Notes: a model not told the origin generated them from the letters alone. 64,000 nt of DNA from Zavarzinia aquatilis (GCF_003173035.1 NZ_QGLE01000007.1:62001-126000); one strand, 5' to 3'. Numbered from the stretch's first letter, positions 43,961-53,911 are shown. Made by a program: numbers and translations.

Positions 43961-44023
43961 TACCGATCCGCCGTCTCGACCTAGCGTTTTTGCGCCGCAT
44001 CATTGCTGCGGCAGGTCCGACAG

Positions 44024-44037
44024 GCCCCTTAAGGGGC
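44024..44037. other. GCCCCTTAAGGGGC palindrome before the substrate-binding gene
   Basis: A perfect 14-base palindrome, 29 bases upstream of the substrate-binding protein start, in the leader or promoter. It could be an mRNA hairpin or protein site; role unknown. Confidence 0.4.
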
Positions 44038-44066
44038 GGGGCTCAATCAGGCGAAGGAGTGGGTCT

Positions 44067-45212
44067 ATGGCATCGAAGAATCGCATGGGCAAAGGCGTCA
44101 GCCGCCGTTCCGTGCTGAAGGGTGTCGCCGCGGGGGGCGCCGCGCTCGCCATGCCGGCGATCATCAGCCGCAGCGCACTCGCCTCCTCGGGCGAGATCGA
44201 CATCATGATGTGGTCGGATTACCTGCCGGATTCCTTCCGCGAAGCCTTCACCAAGAAGACCGGCATCAAGATCAACTTCACCGGCATCGGCTCGAACGAC
44301 GACATCCTGAACAAGATGAAGGCGACGAACGGTCAGGGCTTCGACCTGATCACGCCGACGATGAACCGTTCGCCGCTGTGGGAGCCGCTCGGCCTCGTCC
44401 AGCCCTTCGACATGAAGAAGATCGCCATCGACAAGGTGAATCCCGCCATGGCCAAGGCCGGCGAGACCAACTGGAACTTCGGCGGCAAGGGCCAGATGTG
44501 GATTCCGCACATCTGGGGCACCGAAGGCGTGGCCTGGCGCACCGACAAGTTCACCCCGAAGGGCGAATTCCCCTCCTATGGCGACGTTTGGGACGACGCC
44601 AACGCCGGCAAGACCATGGGCCGCGGCCATTCCGTGATGCTGGGCGCCGGCCTCGCGCTCGAACACGCCGGCACCTGGGCGCCGGGCACCATGTGGTCCG
44701 CCTATGAGACCCCGGAGAAGCTGACCGAAGTCTGGACCAAGCTGACCGAATACTGCATCTCGAAGAAGAAGAACCTGAAGCTTCTGTGGAACGACGCCGA
44801 TACCCAGAAGAACGGCCTCCTGAACGAGGGCGTGATCGTCGGCCAGACCTGGGACGGCCCGCCGCTGGCCCTCAAGACCGCGGGCGAGCCGGTCATGTAC
44901 CGCGCCCCCGTGGAAGGCGCCATGGCCTGGGTCGACGGTCTTGCCCTGCCGATCGGGGCGAAGAACATCGACCAGATCTATGCCTTCATCGAAGCCTGCT
45001 ACGATCCCGAAATGGCGGGCGAGGCGATCAAGACCCACGGCTATAATTCGCCGGTCACGGGCGCCGAGAAGTTTGCCGGCGAGGTTTATGCCAAGAATTT
45101 CGGCGACGCCTATCCGGGCGATGCCTTGGCCAAGCTGAACCCCTGGCCGCCGGAAAAGCCCTGGTATGCCGAAAAGCGCGCTGAATTTGTTGACAAGTTC
45201 AAGAGCGCGTGA
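44067..45212 (+). CDS. polyamine ABC transporter substrate-binding protein (PotD/PotF type)
   Basis: A 381-residue periplasmic binding protein with a twin-arginine signal (GVSRRSVLKGVAAGGAALAMPAI). The mature part starts near SGEIDIMMWSDYLPD, like PotD, and carries IPHIWGTEGVAWRTDK, GHSVMLGAGLAL and MAWVDGLALPIGAKNID. Ligand-binding acidic residues (Asp in WSDY and DGLA) fit cationic amines, spermidine/putrescine or a related compound. GAAGGAG precedes the ATG. Two hairpins bracket it, one upstream palindrome and one strong downstream stem-loop, the latter probably setting its excess over the transporter subunits. Confidence 0.88.
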   Translation: MASKNRMGKGVSRRSVLKGVAAGGAALAMPAIISRSALASSGEIDIMMWSDYLPDSFREAFTKKTGIKINFTGIGSNDDILNKMKATNGQGFDLITPTMNRSPLWEPLGLVQPFDMKKIAIDKVNPAMAKAGETNWNFGGKGQMWIPHIWGTEGVAWRTDKFTPKGEFPSYGDVWDDANAGKTMGRGHSVMLGAGLALEHAGTWAPGTMWSAYETPEKLTEVWTKLTEYCISKKKNLKLLWNDADTQKNGLLNEGVIVGQTWDGPPLALKTAGEPVMYRAPVEGAMAWVDGLALPIGAKNIDQIYAFIEACYDPEMAGEAIKTHGYNSPVTGAEKFAGEVYAKNFGDAYPGDALAKLNPWPPEKPWYAEKRAEFVDKFKSA

Positions 45213-45216
45213 CGGC

Positions 45217-45253
45217 CATCCGGACCGGCGCGGGGGGCGCGCCGGTCCGGATG
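45217..45253 (+). terminator. stem-loop after the substrate-binding gene
   Basis: CATCCGGACCGGCGCG and CGCGCCGGTCCGGATG form a perfect 16-base stem with a GGGGG loop, 4 bases after the stop. Such structures between binding-protein and permease genes cause partial termination and stabilise the upstream mRNA. Confidence 0.8.
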
Positions 45254-45377
45254 ATTATTCGTGACCTGTCGGGACGGAAGTCTGTTTCCTGCGTCGCTGC
45301 CGCCCTCTACGGCGGCATCCCGCGTCCGGGCCGATGCCGGCGGTCCGGGTGGTGGTGTTCCTTCCCGGGGACGTGAC

Positions 45378-45427
45378 GCAGGTTCCTCCTCTGCCCGTTG
45401 TTGCAGGTTCCTCCTCTGCCCGTTGTT
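45378..45427. repeat. 25-base perfect tandem duplication
   Basis: A 25-base unit starting GCAGGTTCCTCCTCTGCC occurs twice in direct succession (45378-45402, 45403-45427), 45 bases before potA. Probably a local slippage duplication; it lies in the 259-base spacer between the binding protein and potA, where nothing else was found. Confidence 0.9.
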
Positions 45428-45471
45428 TCTGGCTTACCGTCTCTTGTGACCTGCCCTGATCGGATGCGTGC

Positions 45472-46557
<1,086 letters not shown>

Positions 46558-46562
46558 CGGCC

Positions 46563-47483
46563 ATGCGTCTCCTTTACGATTTCAAGGCGCTGTTCGACCG
46601 TTATGGCGTTGGCGTCGGCAGCTTCGTTGCTGTCGTGATCAGCCTTTGGGTCTTCATCCTGATCCTGCTGCCGCAGATCGCGATGATCGACATGTCCTTC
46701 GGGCACAATCTGCCGCCGGCCGAACGTGGCGGCCCCAATGATGTCTATACTCTCTCCAACTACGCCTATTTCCTGTTCGGCAACGACGGCGGCTTCAACA
46801 CGCTGCATCTGACGATCATGGCGAAGACGGTGATCGCCTCGGTCGTCGTCACCGTCTTCGACCTGATCCTGTGCTACCCCATCGCCTATGTGCTGGCTCA
46901 CGGCGCGAAACCGCAGGCGGCGCGGCTGATGATCATCGGCCTGATCGTGCCCTATTGGGTGAACGAGGTGCTGCGCGCCTTTGCCTTCCGCATCCTGTTC
47001 GGCTCGACCGGTCTCGTGAATGGCGTCGGCCTCGCCCTTGGCCTGTGGTCCGACCCCATCGACTTCATCCGCGAGGATGTCGCGCTCTATGCCGGGCTGA
47101 CCTATGCCTACATCCTGCTGATGATCTTCCCGATCTATAACGCCATAGAAGCCCTTGACCGCAACCAGATCGAGGCGGCGCGCGACATGGGCGCGAGCTG
47201 GTGGCGCATCCACTGGCGCGTGGTGATCCCGATGGCCAAGCCCGGCATCGCGTCCGGCTCGACCATGGTCTTCATGCTGACCACGGGCTCCCTCGCCGCG
47301 CCGCAGATCCTCGGTGGGCCATCGAACCTGTGGTTCACCCAGCTGGTTTACCAGTGGTTCAACGAAGCCTCGAACTGGGCGCGCGGCTCCGCCTATGCGG
47401 TCATTCTCGTCGCCGTCTGCATCCTGTTCACCTTCCTGATGATGCGGGTGTTCAAGGTCTCGATCGGGGAGATCGGCCGATGA
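46563..47483 (+). CDS. potB: polyamine ABC transporter permease PotB type
   Basis: A 306-residue permease with six predicted spans (first VGSFVAVVISLWVFILILLPQI). The EAA loop is EAARDMGASWWRIHWRVVIPMAKPG (around residue 207), contacting the ATPase. ATG 46563 was chosen because AAGGGG lies 10 bases upstream; a GTG at 46554 overlapping the potA stop would be a longer alternative. Its stop overlaps the potC start (ATGA). Confidence 0.9.
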   Translation: MRLLYDFKALFDRYGVGVGSFVAVVISLWVFILILLPQIAMIDMSFGHNLPPAERGGPNDVYTLSNYAYFLFGNDGGFNTLHLTIMAKTVIASVVVTVFDLILCYPIAYVLAHGAKPQAARLMIIGLIVPYWVNEVLRAFAFRILFGSTGLVNGVGLALGLWSDPIDFIREDVALYAGLTYAYILLMIFPIYNAIEALDRNQIEAARDMGASWWRIHWRVVIPMAKPGIASGSTMVFMLTTGSLAAPQILGGPSNLWFTQLVYQWFNEASNWARGSAYAVILVAVCILFTFLMMRVFKVSIGEIGR

Positions 47484-48721
47484 CCTCCACCGCCTTCAAC
47501 CGCCTCGGCACCATCGCCTTCTGCCTGCTGTTCTTCGGCTTCCTGTTCGGGCCGCTGATCATCATGGTGGTGACGGCGTTCAACTCGTCGTCCTTCCCGC
47601 GCATCCTGCCGTGGGACTGTTTCACCACGGACTGGTTCGGCAAGCTGGCGAACGACGCCAAGCTGCTGCATGGCCTCGGCAATTCGCTGATCATCGGCGC
47701 GGGCGTCGTCGCCCTGGCGACCCCGGTCGGCCTCGCCGGCGCCCTTGCCCTGTCGGAAGTCGGCCCCCGGCTGCGCGGCATCCTCTATACCGTCTTCATC
47801 TCGCCGATCCTGATGCCCGGCATCGTCATCGGCATTTCGACCCTGCTGTTCTGGGGCCGCATCGGCAGCGGTCTCGGCTTCGGCTTCGATTCGATCTTCT
47901 TCGATGGCTTCTTCCTGACCATCCTCGGTCAGGTCTGCTTCATCTCGGCCTATTCCATGCTGGTGTTCATGGCCCGGCTGCAGCGTTTCGATCATACGCT
48001 GACCGAGGCCGCGCTGGACATGGGCGCGACGCCGGCCCAGGCCTTCACCAAGATCCTGCTGCCCTTCCTGCGCCCGGCGATCTTCTCGAGCGCGGTGCTC
48101 GCCTTCCTTGCCTCGCTCGAGAACTACAACACGACGGTCTTCTCCATCGTCGCCGAAAGCACCTTCACCACGGAACTCGCATCCAAGGTCCGCCTCGGCA
48201 TCGACCCGTCGATTTCCGCCGTCGCCGTCGTCATCATCGCGACGACGCTGATCGGCGCCATCGTCCACGAGGCGTATCAGCGCCGGGCCCAGGCCCTCGC
48301 TCAGGGTGGCGCGGCGGCGCAGGCGATCCTGGCCAATCCGGCGGCCGCCTTCATCCGCCACCCGGCGACGGTCGGTGCCCTGCTGCTCGCCCTTGCCGGG
48401 ATCGCGGTTTATTACGGCAAGGGCCATGACTCCAAGGCCTGCGAACAGTCGATCCTCGACGCCAAGCTGCTGGAGCAGCAGCGCCTGCAGGATGAGATGC
48501 GCGCCCGCACCCAGCAACAGCAGCAGCAGGCCCCTGCCCCCGCGGCCCCCGCCGGCAGCGCGGCGCCCAGCACACCCTTCGGCGGTGTCTTCGCCCCCGG
48601 CGGTCTTGGCGGCGCACCTGCGCCCGCCCCGGCAGCACCGAAGCCGGCCCCCGCGCCCGCGACCCCCTTCGGCGGCGTCTTCGCCCCCGACGGCTTGAGC
48701 GGCGGCAAGCCCGCCCAATAA
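47480..48721 (+). CDS. potC: polyamine ABC transporter permease PotC type with C-terminal extension
   Basis: A 413-residue protein. Residues 1-265 are a normal PotC permease with six spans and EAA loop EAALDMGATPAQAFTKILLP (176-195). About 145 extra residues follow: a new hydrophobic span at 297-312 (TVGALLLALAGIAVYY), a charged coiled-coil-like stretch with EQQRLQDEMRARTQQQQQQ (332-350), and an Ala/Pro-rich tail carrying two near-identical copies of TPFGGVFAP-GL-G (365-378 and 395-408). Usual length is about 260-280, so this tail is exceptional. It ends 10 bases before mfd on the opposite strand. Confidence 0.88.
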   Translation: MTSTAFNRLGTIAFCLLFFGFLFGPLIIMVVTAFNSSSFPRILPWDCFTTDWFGKLANDAKLLHGLGNSLIIGAGVVALATPVGLAGALALSEVGPRLRGILYTVFISPILMPGIVIGISTLLFWGRIGSGLGFGFDSIFFDGFFLTILGQVCFISAYSMLVFMARLQRFDHTLTEAALDMGATPAQAFTKILLPFLRPAIFSSAVLAFLASLENYNTTVFSIVAESTFTTELASKVRLGIDPSISAVAVVIIATTLIGAIVHEAYQRRAQALAQGGAAAQAILANPAAAFIRHPATVGALLLALAGIAVYYGKGHDSKACEQSILDAKLLEQQRLQDEMRARTQQQQQQAPAPAAPAGSAAPSTPFGGVFAPGGLGGAPAPAPAAPKPAPAPATPFGGVFAPDGLSGGKPAQ

Positions 48722-48731
48722 CGAGTAAAGC

Positions 48732-51700
48732 TCAGCGCCGCTTCGGCGGCGGCGCGAACGGGCGCTTCTGTTGCGGCGCCGCGGCCGGGCGGGCCGGCTG
48801 CACCGCGATCGGCGCCACCGGCTTCTCCGGCCCGGCGTCGGCGATTTCGGCGAGGCGCAGCGCGAGGTGGAAGGCCCCCTTCAGGCGCTTGTCGAGGTCC
48901 GACCAGTCCTGCAACCAGACGAGTTTCTGATCGGGGCGCAGCTTGATCGTGCCCGCCGATTTCGACAGCCACTGCACGAGGCCGGCCGGATTGGCGAAGG
49001 CCTGATTGCGGAAGGTGACGGTGCCGCCCTTCGGCCCGGCGTCCAGCTTCTCGATCCCGGCACGTTTCGCCATCGCCTTCATCTCGACGATGGAGAGCAG
49101 GTTCTTCACCTCGTCCGGCAGCGGACCGAAACGGTCGATCAGCTCGGCGGCGAAACCGTCGATTTCGCCCCGGTTCTCGAGGCGGGAAATGCGGCGGTAC
49201 AGCGCCATGCGGAGTTCCAGATCCGCGACGTAACCTTCCGGGATCAGGACCGAAGCGCCGACGTTGATCTGCGGCGACCATTCGCCGTCATCCGCCTCGT
49301 CCTTGCCGCCACCGGCGAGGCGGGCATTGGCGATCGCCTCCTCCAGCATCTCCTGGTAAAGCTCGAAACCGACCTCGCGGATGTGACCCGACTGTTCCTC
49401 GCCCAGCATGTTGCCGGCGCCGCGGATATCGAGATCGTGACTGGCGAGGGTGAAGCCCGCGCCCAGTTCCTCGAGCGATTGCAGCACTTCCAGCCGACGC
49501 TCCGCCGTCGAGGACAATTTCATGCGCGGCGGAGTCGTCAGGTAGGCGAAGGCGCGGTTCTTGGAGCGGCCGATGCGGCCCCTGATCTGATAGAGCTGGG
49601 CGAGGCCGAACATGTCGGCCCGGTGCACGATCAGCGTGTTGGCGGTCGGAATGTCGAGGCCGGATTCGACGATGGTGGTCGCCAGCAACACGTCGAACTT
49701 GCCGTCGTAGAAGGCGTTCATCACGTCGTCCAGCTCGCCCGGCGGCATCTGGCCGTTGGCCTTGACGAATTTCACCTCGGGCACATGCTCGCGCAAATAT
49801 TCGGCGGCATCGTCGAGATCGGCGATGCGCGGCACGACATAGAAGCTCTGCCCGCCGCGGTAATGCTCGCGCAGCAGGGCCTCGCGGATCACCACGGGAT
49901 CGAAAGGCATGACGAAGGTGCGGATCGCCAGGCGATCCACGGGCGGCGTCGCGATGATCGACAGCTCGCGCACACCCGACATGGCGAGCTGCAACGTGCG
50001 GGGGATCGGCGTCGCGGTCAGGGTGAGGACATGGACATCGGCGCGCAGCTGCTTCAGCCGCTCCTTGTGGTTGACGCCGAAATGCTGCTCCTCGTCGATG
50101 ATGAGAAGGCCGAGGTCCTTGAAGGCGATGGTCTTGCCGAGCAGCGCATGGGTGCCGATGACGATATCGACATCCCCGTCGGCGAGGGCCTTTCGCGTCT
50201 CACTCGCTTCCTTCGCGCTGACGAGGCGGGAGAGCTGGCCGATCCGCACCGGCAGCCCGGCGAAACGCTTGGAGAAGGTCGCGTAATGCTGGCGGCACAG
50301 CAGCGTCGTCGGCGCCACCACGGCGACCTGCTTGCCCGACAGGGCGCCGATGAAGGCGGCGCGCAGGGCGACCTCGGTCTTGCCGAAACCGACATCGCCG
50401 CAGACCAGCCGGTCCATCGGCTTGCCCGAGGTCATGTCGGCCATCACGTCGGCGATGGCCTTCAGCTGGTCCTCGGTCTCCTCGTATGGAAAGCGGGTGC
50501 AGAATTCCTGATAGAGCCCGTCCGAGACATCGAGCCGCGCCGCCGTCTTCAGGGCGCGCTTGGCCGCGATGTCGATCAGATGGGTGGCGATCTCGCGGAT
50601 GCGCCGTTTCAGCTTGGCCTTGCGTGCCTGCCAGGCGCCGCCGCCCAGCTTGTCCAGCTGGACCTCGCCGTCGCCCGAGCCATAGCGGGTGAGCAGTTCG
50701 ATATTCTCGACCGGCAGGAACAGCTTGTCGCCGCCGTCATAGGTCAGATGCAGGCAGTCGTGGGGCGCGCCCGTAACCTCGATGGTCTTCAGCCCCTCGA
50801 AGCGGCCGATGCCGTGATCGACATGGACGACGAAATCGCCGATCGACAGGGTGGTGGCGTCGGTCAGGAAATTGTCGGCCTTGCGCGCCCGGCGAGAGGC
50901 GCGGATCAGCCGGTCGCCCAGCAGGTCCTGTTCCGAGACGACGGCCATCTCCGCCGTCTCGAAACCGTGATCGACATTGAGGATGCAGAGCGCGACGCAA
51001 TTGCGCGGCAGCTCGGCGATGGCCTGCGCGCTGTCGACCGCCATGATGGGCTCGATGCCATGATCGCGCAGCACCATCATCAACCGGTCGCGCGAGCCCG
51101 TGGAGGCGGCGGCGACCACCGGCCGCTTGCCCGCCTGCACGGTGGCGGCGAGATGGCCGGCCAGCGCCTGATAGGGGCTGCCGCCCTGCGCCCGCTCCGG
51201 CGCGAAATCGCGGCCCGGCCTGCCCTTCAGGTCGATGGCGGCCTTGGCCGCGGTGAAGGGCTCGAAAATCCGCACCCGGCGCCGGTCCAGCGCCTTTTCC
51301 AGCGTATCGCCGGTCAGATAGAGCAGCCCGGGCGGCGGCGGCTTGTAGACCGTGCCCTGGATGACCACCGTCTTCTGACCACGGGCGGCGACGCGGGCGG
51401 CATGGTAATCGGTGACGAGGGCGAGGCGCGCCTCGATCGCGGCGTCGAGCTGGGCATCCTCGGTCACCAGGGCGCCGGGGCAATAGTCCAGGATCGAATC
51501 CAGCCGCTCGTGGAACAGCGCCAGCCAATGTTCGGCGCCGGCATGGCGCCGCCCGGCCGAGACCGCCTCGTAGAGCGGGTCTTCCTCGGTGATGGCGCCG
51601 AACAGCTCGACGTAATTCTGGCGGAAGCGGCGGATCGACTCCGGATCGAAAGGCACTTCCGAGGCGGGCACCAGGGCGATTTCCCCGGCCGTGCCCGTGG

Positions 51701-52319
51701 TGCGCTGGCTCGCGGGATCGAAGCGGCGGATGCTCTCGATGGTGTCGCCGAAGAAGTCGAGGCGGAAGCCCTCCTCCGCCCCCGGCGGCAGGATGTCGAC
51801 AATGCCGCCGCGCACGGCGAATTCGCCCGGCTCGCCCGCCGTGCCGACCTTGACATAGCCGATGCGGACGAGATGGGCAGCCAGCCCGTCGATGGCGACA
51901 TCGTCGCCGACCGCCGCCCGGAAGCTCTGCGCCGCGATGGCGGCCCGGGGCGGCAGGCGCTGCAGGGCCGCCTCGATGGAGACGAGCACGACGCGCCCGC
52001 CCGCCGTCTTCTTCGGCAGGGCCAGCTGGCTCAGCACATCCATGCGCCGGGCGGTGATTTCCGCCCCCGGCGAGACCCGGTCATAGGGCAGGCAATCCCA
52101 GGCCGGCAGCACCAGCACCTCGAGATCGGGCGCGAAGAAATAGAGCGCGGCGACAAGGGCGTGCAGCCGCGCCTCCTCCCGCGCGATGTGCAGCACGTCG
52201 CACTGCCGCGCCATCTCGGCGATGGCAAGGGCGTCCACCCCCTCGGGCGCATTGGCGACGGTCAGCCGCGGCCGGTCGTCGAGCAGCGAAGCGAGGGGGA
52301 ACGAAGCGGGGGACAACAC
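48732..52319 (-). CDS. mfd: transcription-repair coupling factor
   Basis: A 1195-residue ATP-dependent translocase that removes stalled RNA polymerase and recruits UvrA. The N-terminal UvrB-homology region is about 1-340. The RNAP-interacting domain lies before the helicase (VHVDHGIGRFEGL). Helicase motifs are ICGDVGFGKTEVALRA (Walker A, printed as VCGDVGFGKTEVALRA), DEEQHFGV and TATPIPRTLQLAMSGVREL, ending with IRGRIGRSKNRAFAYL. The C-terminal D7 domain is followed by a basic tail ending PPPKRR. Length is slightly above E. coli Mfd (1148). It follows sdhE by 13 bases, as in many alphaproteobacteria. Confidence 0.97.
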   Translation of the reverse strand: MLSPASFPLASLLDDRPRLTVANAPEGVDALAIAEMARQCDVLHIAREEARLHALVAALYFFAPDLEVLVLPAWDCLPYDRVSPGAEITARRMDVLSQLALPKKTAGGRVVLVSIEAALQRLPPRAAIAAQSFRAAVGDDVAIDGLAAHLVRIGYVKVGTAGEPGEFAVRGGIVDILPPGAEEGFRLDFFGDTIESIRRFDPASQRTTGTAGEIALVPASEVPFDPESIRRFRQNYVELFGAITEEDPLYEAVSAGRRHAGAEHWLALFHERLDSILDYCPGALVTEDAQLDAAIEARLALVTDYHAARVAARGQKTVVIQGTVYKPPPPGLLYLTGDTLEKALDRRRVRIFEPFTAAKAAIDLKGRPGRDFAPERAQGGSPYQALAGHLAATVQAGKRPVVAAASTGSRDRLMMVLRDHGIEPIMAVDSAQAIAELPRNCVALCILNVDHGFETAEMAVVSEQDLLGDRLIRASRRARKADNFLTDATTLSIGDFVVHVDHGIGRFEGLKTIEVTGAPHDCLHLTYDGGDKLFLPVENIELLTRYGSGDGEVQLDKLGGGAWQARKAKLKRRIREIATHLIDIAAKRALKTAARLDVSDGLYQEFCTRFPYEETEDQLKAIADVMADMTSGKPMDRLVCGDVGFGKTEVALRAAFIGALSGKQVAVVAPTTLLCRQHYATFSKRFAGLPVRIGQLSRLVSAKEASETRKALADGDVDIVIGTHALLGKTIAFKDLGLLIIDEEQHFGVNHKERLKQLRADVHVLTLTATPIPRTLQLAMSGVRELSIIATPPVDRLAIRTFVMPFDPVVIREALLREHYRGGQSFYVVPRIADLDDAAEYLREHVPEVKFVKANGQMPPGELDDVMNAFYDGKFDVLLATTIVESGLDIPTANTLIVHRADMFGLAQLYQIRGRIGRSKNRAFAYLTTPPRMKLSSTAERRLEVLQSLEELGAGFTLASHDLDIRGAGNMLGEEQSGHIREVGFELYQEMLEEAIANARLAGGGKDEADDGEWSPQINVGASVLIPEGYVADLELRMALYRRISRLENRGEIDGFAAELIDRFGPLPDEVKNLLSIVEMKAMAKRAGIEKLDAGPKGGTVTFRNQAFANPAGLVQWLSKSAGTIKLRPDQKLVWLQDWSDLDKRLKGAFHLALRLAEIADAGPEKPVAPIAVQPARPAAAPQQKRPFAPPPKRR

Positions 52320-52332
52320 GGGCGGAACGGGA

Positions 52333-52599
52333 TCAGGAGTGGACCTGGAACGCCAGCAGCAGGTCCATGACCGGCCCCCGCATCCGCTCGGGCACCGGCG
52401 CGGTGCCGGTCACCCAGGCGTAGATATCCGGGTCCTCTTCCTCGAGCAGCGCCTCGTAAGCGAGGATATCCGCCGCCCCGAAGCCGCCGACATGGGCATC
52501 GGCGAAGCGCCCGAGAATGATGTCGGTCTCCTTGGTGCCACGATGCCACGACCGGAACCGCGCCCGCCGCCGCCTGATATCGAGTTCGTCATCCTGCAT
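52333..52599 (-). CDS. sdhE: succinate dehydrogenase FAD assembly factor SdhE
   Basis: An 88-residue protein of the SdhE/Sdh5 (DUF339) family, which promotes covalent FAD attachment to SdhA. The five-helix bundle signature RGTKETDIILGRF (20-32) includes the RGxxE motif, followed by YEALLEEEDPDIYAWVTG. Length is typical. It precedes mfd on the same strand with 13 bases between, a conserved pairing. Confidence 0.93.
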   Translation of the reverse strand: MQDDELDIRRRRARFRSWHRGTKETDIILGRFADAHVGGFGAADILAYEALLEEEDPDIYAWVTGTAPVPERMRGPVMDLLLAFQVHS

Positions 52600-52688
52600 G
52601 GCGGCAAGATATAGGGCGCTCGCCGCCCGCTGTCACGCGGGAGGTTGGGGTGGGCGCGTACGGCCCGGCTTCCCTCGTCGCCACCTTC

Positions 52689-52705
52689 ATGGCAAACTTT
52701 GCCAT
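52689..52705. promoter_or_regulatory. parDE operator palindrome
   Basis: ATGGCAAA-C-TTTGCCAT, a perfect 8+1+8 inverted repeat 37 bases before the parD start. ParD-type antitoxins bind such palindromes to repress the operon; assignment is by position. Confidence 0.6.
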
Positions 52706-52742
52706 ATGCCGGCCGCAAGCCGCGAACGGGAGGCTACCCCTC

Positions 52743-52988
52743 ATGGCGACGATGAATGTTTCCCTGCCGGATGCGATGAAAGCCTGGGTCGAGCGTCAGG
52801 CGGAAAGCGGCCTCTACAGCAATGCGAGCGACTATGTCCGCGACCTGATCCGCAAGGATCAGGAACGAAAAACCGCGCTGGCAACCCTGCAAGCCGCCAT
52901 CACCGAGGGCGTCGAGAGCGGCGAACCCCAACCCCTCGACACCGCCGATTTCAAACGGCGGATGCGCGCGGGCCATGGCGCCGGCTGA
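52743..52988 (+). CDS. parD: ParD-family antitoxin
   Basis: An 81-residue ribbon-helix-helix antitoxin. TMNVSLPDAMKAWVERQAESGLYSNASDYVRDLIRKDQERK is the diagnostic N-terminal part, and the C-terminal PQPLDTADFKRRMRA wraps the toxin. GGGAGG precedes the ATG at good distance. The end overlaps the parE start by 14 bases. Confidence 0.94.
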   Translation: MATMNVSLPDAMKAWVERQAESGLYSNASDYVRDLIRKDQERKTALATLQAAITEGVESGEPQPLDTADFKRRMRAGHGAG

Positions 52989-53295
52989 GCCCCCGGCCTA
53001 CTGCCTTTCCCCTCGGGCCCTGGCCGATCTCGAGGACATCTGGCGCTACACGGCGGCAACATGGTCGATCGAACAGGCGGACCGCTACCTCGACGACCTG
53101 ACCCGCTCCTTCGAGGCTATCGCCCGGATGCCGACCCTGGCCCGCGAGCGCGGCGAATTCACGCCGCCCGTCCGCATCCACGTCCATCAAAGCCATCTGA
53201 TCGTCTACACAATCGCCGACACAGACATCGCCATCCTGCGCCTGCTGGGCGGGCGACAGGACTGGCTCTCGATCCTCAAGACGGCGGACTCGTAG
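52975..53295 (+). CDS. parE: ParE-family toxin
   Basis: A 106-residue RelE/ParE-superfamily toxin; ParE members poison DNA gyrase. YCLSPRALADLEDIWRYTAATWSIEQADRYLDDL is the typical first half and the basic C-terminal half (RIHVHQSHLIVYTIADTDIAILRLLGGRQDW) follows. Length and order (parD-parE, overlapping) are normal. Confidence 0.93.
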   Translation: MAPAEPPAYCLSPRALADLEDIWRYTAATWSIEQADRYLDDLTRSFEAIARMPTLARERGEFTPPVRIHVHQSHLIVYTIADTDIAILRLLGGRQDWLSILKTADS

Positions 53296-53435
53296 CGATG
53301 CAAGGTGCCGCGAGGTGGGGCTTGCCCCTCCACAGCCGCCAGGACGACCGTAGTGCCATCGACCCTTCGCTATCCGATGCCGAACCGAAACCGCGCACAG
53401 CACCTGAAGCGCGCGGGAGAAATGAAGGCCAGTTT

Positions 53436-53485
53436 AGTATAGTGTCCCCTTAACACTCATAGTATAGTGTCCCCTTAACACTCAA
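53436..53485. repeat. two tandem 25-base hairpin repeats containing TATAGTGTCCCC
   Basis: The unit AGTATAGTGTCCCCTTAACA plus CTCAT occurs at 53436-53460 and again at 53461-53485. Each contains AGTGT-CCCCTTA-ACACT, a small hairpin. TATAGTGTCCCC is a one-base variant of the motif bounding the AT-rich insert at 11047-11790. REP-like character is inferred. Confidence 0.7.
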
Positions 53486-53830
53486 AACCTTCCTTATGAG
53501 TCCCCCTTTTGCGCCAGCGGCCTGACTGTGGCCCCGGACCGTGGTGCTGTAGATCATGTGTGCCAGTCGTCGGTCAGGCCCAGATCAACCAACGTCTCCA
53601 GCAAGGCATCCCATACGCCTTGCTCGGCCCAACGGCGGAAACGGACGTAGACCGAGTTCCATTTGCCATGCGCTCATGCATGTCCCGCCTTGGGCAGCCC
53701 ACCCGCAACACATAGAGCATACCGTTGAGGAAGCGCCGATGTCTTGAGCCGGCCGCGACCAACGCACTCGCTCGGGCGGCAGCAAGCCCCCGATGATCGC
53801 CCATTCCTCGTCCGTCAGGTCGCCACGCAT
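53486..53830 (-). pseudogene. truncated, frameshifted IS5-family transposase
   Basis: The minus strand starts MRGDLTDEEWAIIGGLLPPERVR, the classical N terminus of IS5-group transposases. Homology then jumps frames: RRFLNGMLYVLRVGCPRRDMHER, then sequences corresponding to DALLETLVDLGLTDDW, then MIYSTTVRGHSQAAGAKGGLIRKV. At least three frameshifts are needed and the gene ends at the tandem hairpin repeats (53436-53485), leaving about the first third. The first catalytic Asp region reads IYSTT in place of IDST. A dead remnant. Confidence 0.8.
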
Positions 53831-53831
53831 G

Positions 53832-53857
53832 ACACTGGTCTCCGTAAAGACCAGTGT
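53832..53857. repeat. perfect inverted repeat beside the IS5 remnant
   Basis: ACACTGGTC-TCCGTAAA-GACCAGTGT, 9-base arms, directly upstream of the transposase start. It probably belongs to the insertion sequence leader, where hairpins limit transposase expression. Confidence 0.65.
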
Positions 53858-53911
53858 TGAATCACGCCTCAGCTCGCCTGGGAATCCCTTTTGTCAACAG
53901 CGCCTAGGATT

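Noticed and set aside
48771-52370. A 1199-codon open frame on the + strand
   Set aside because: Exact antisense of mfd, whose helicase motifs are unmistakable.
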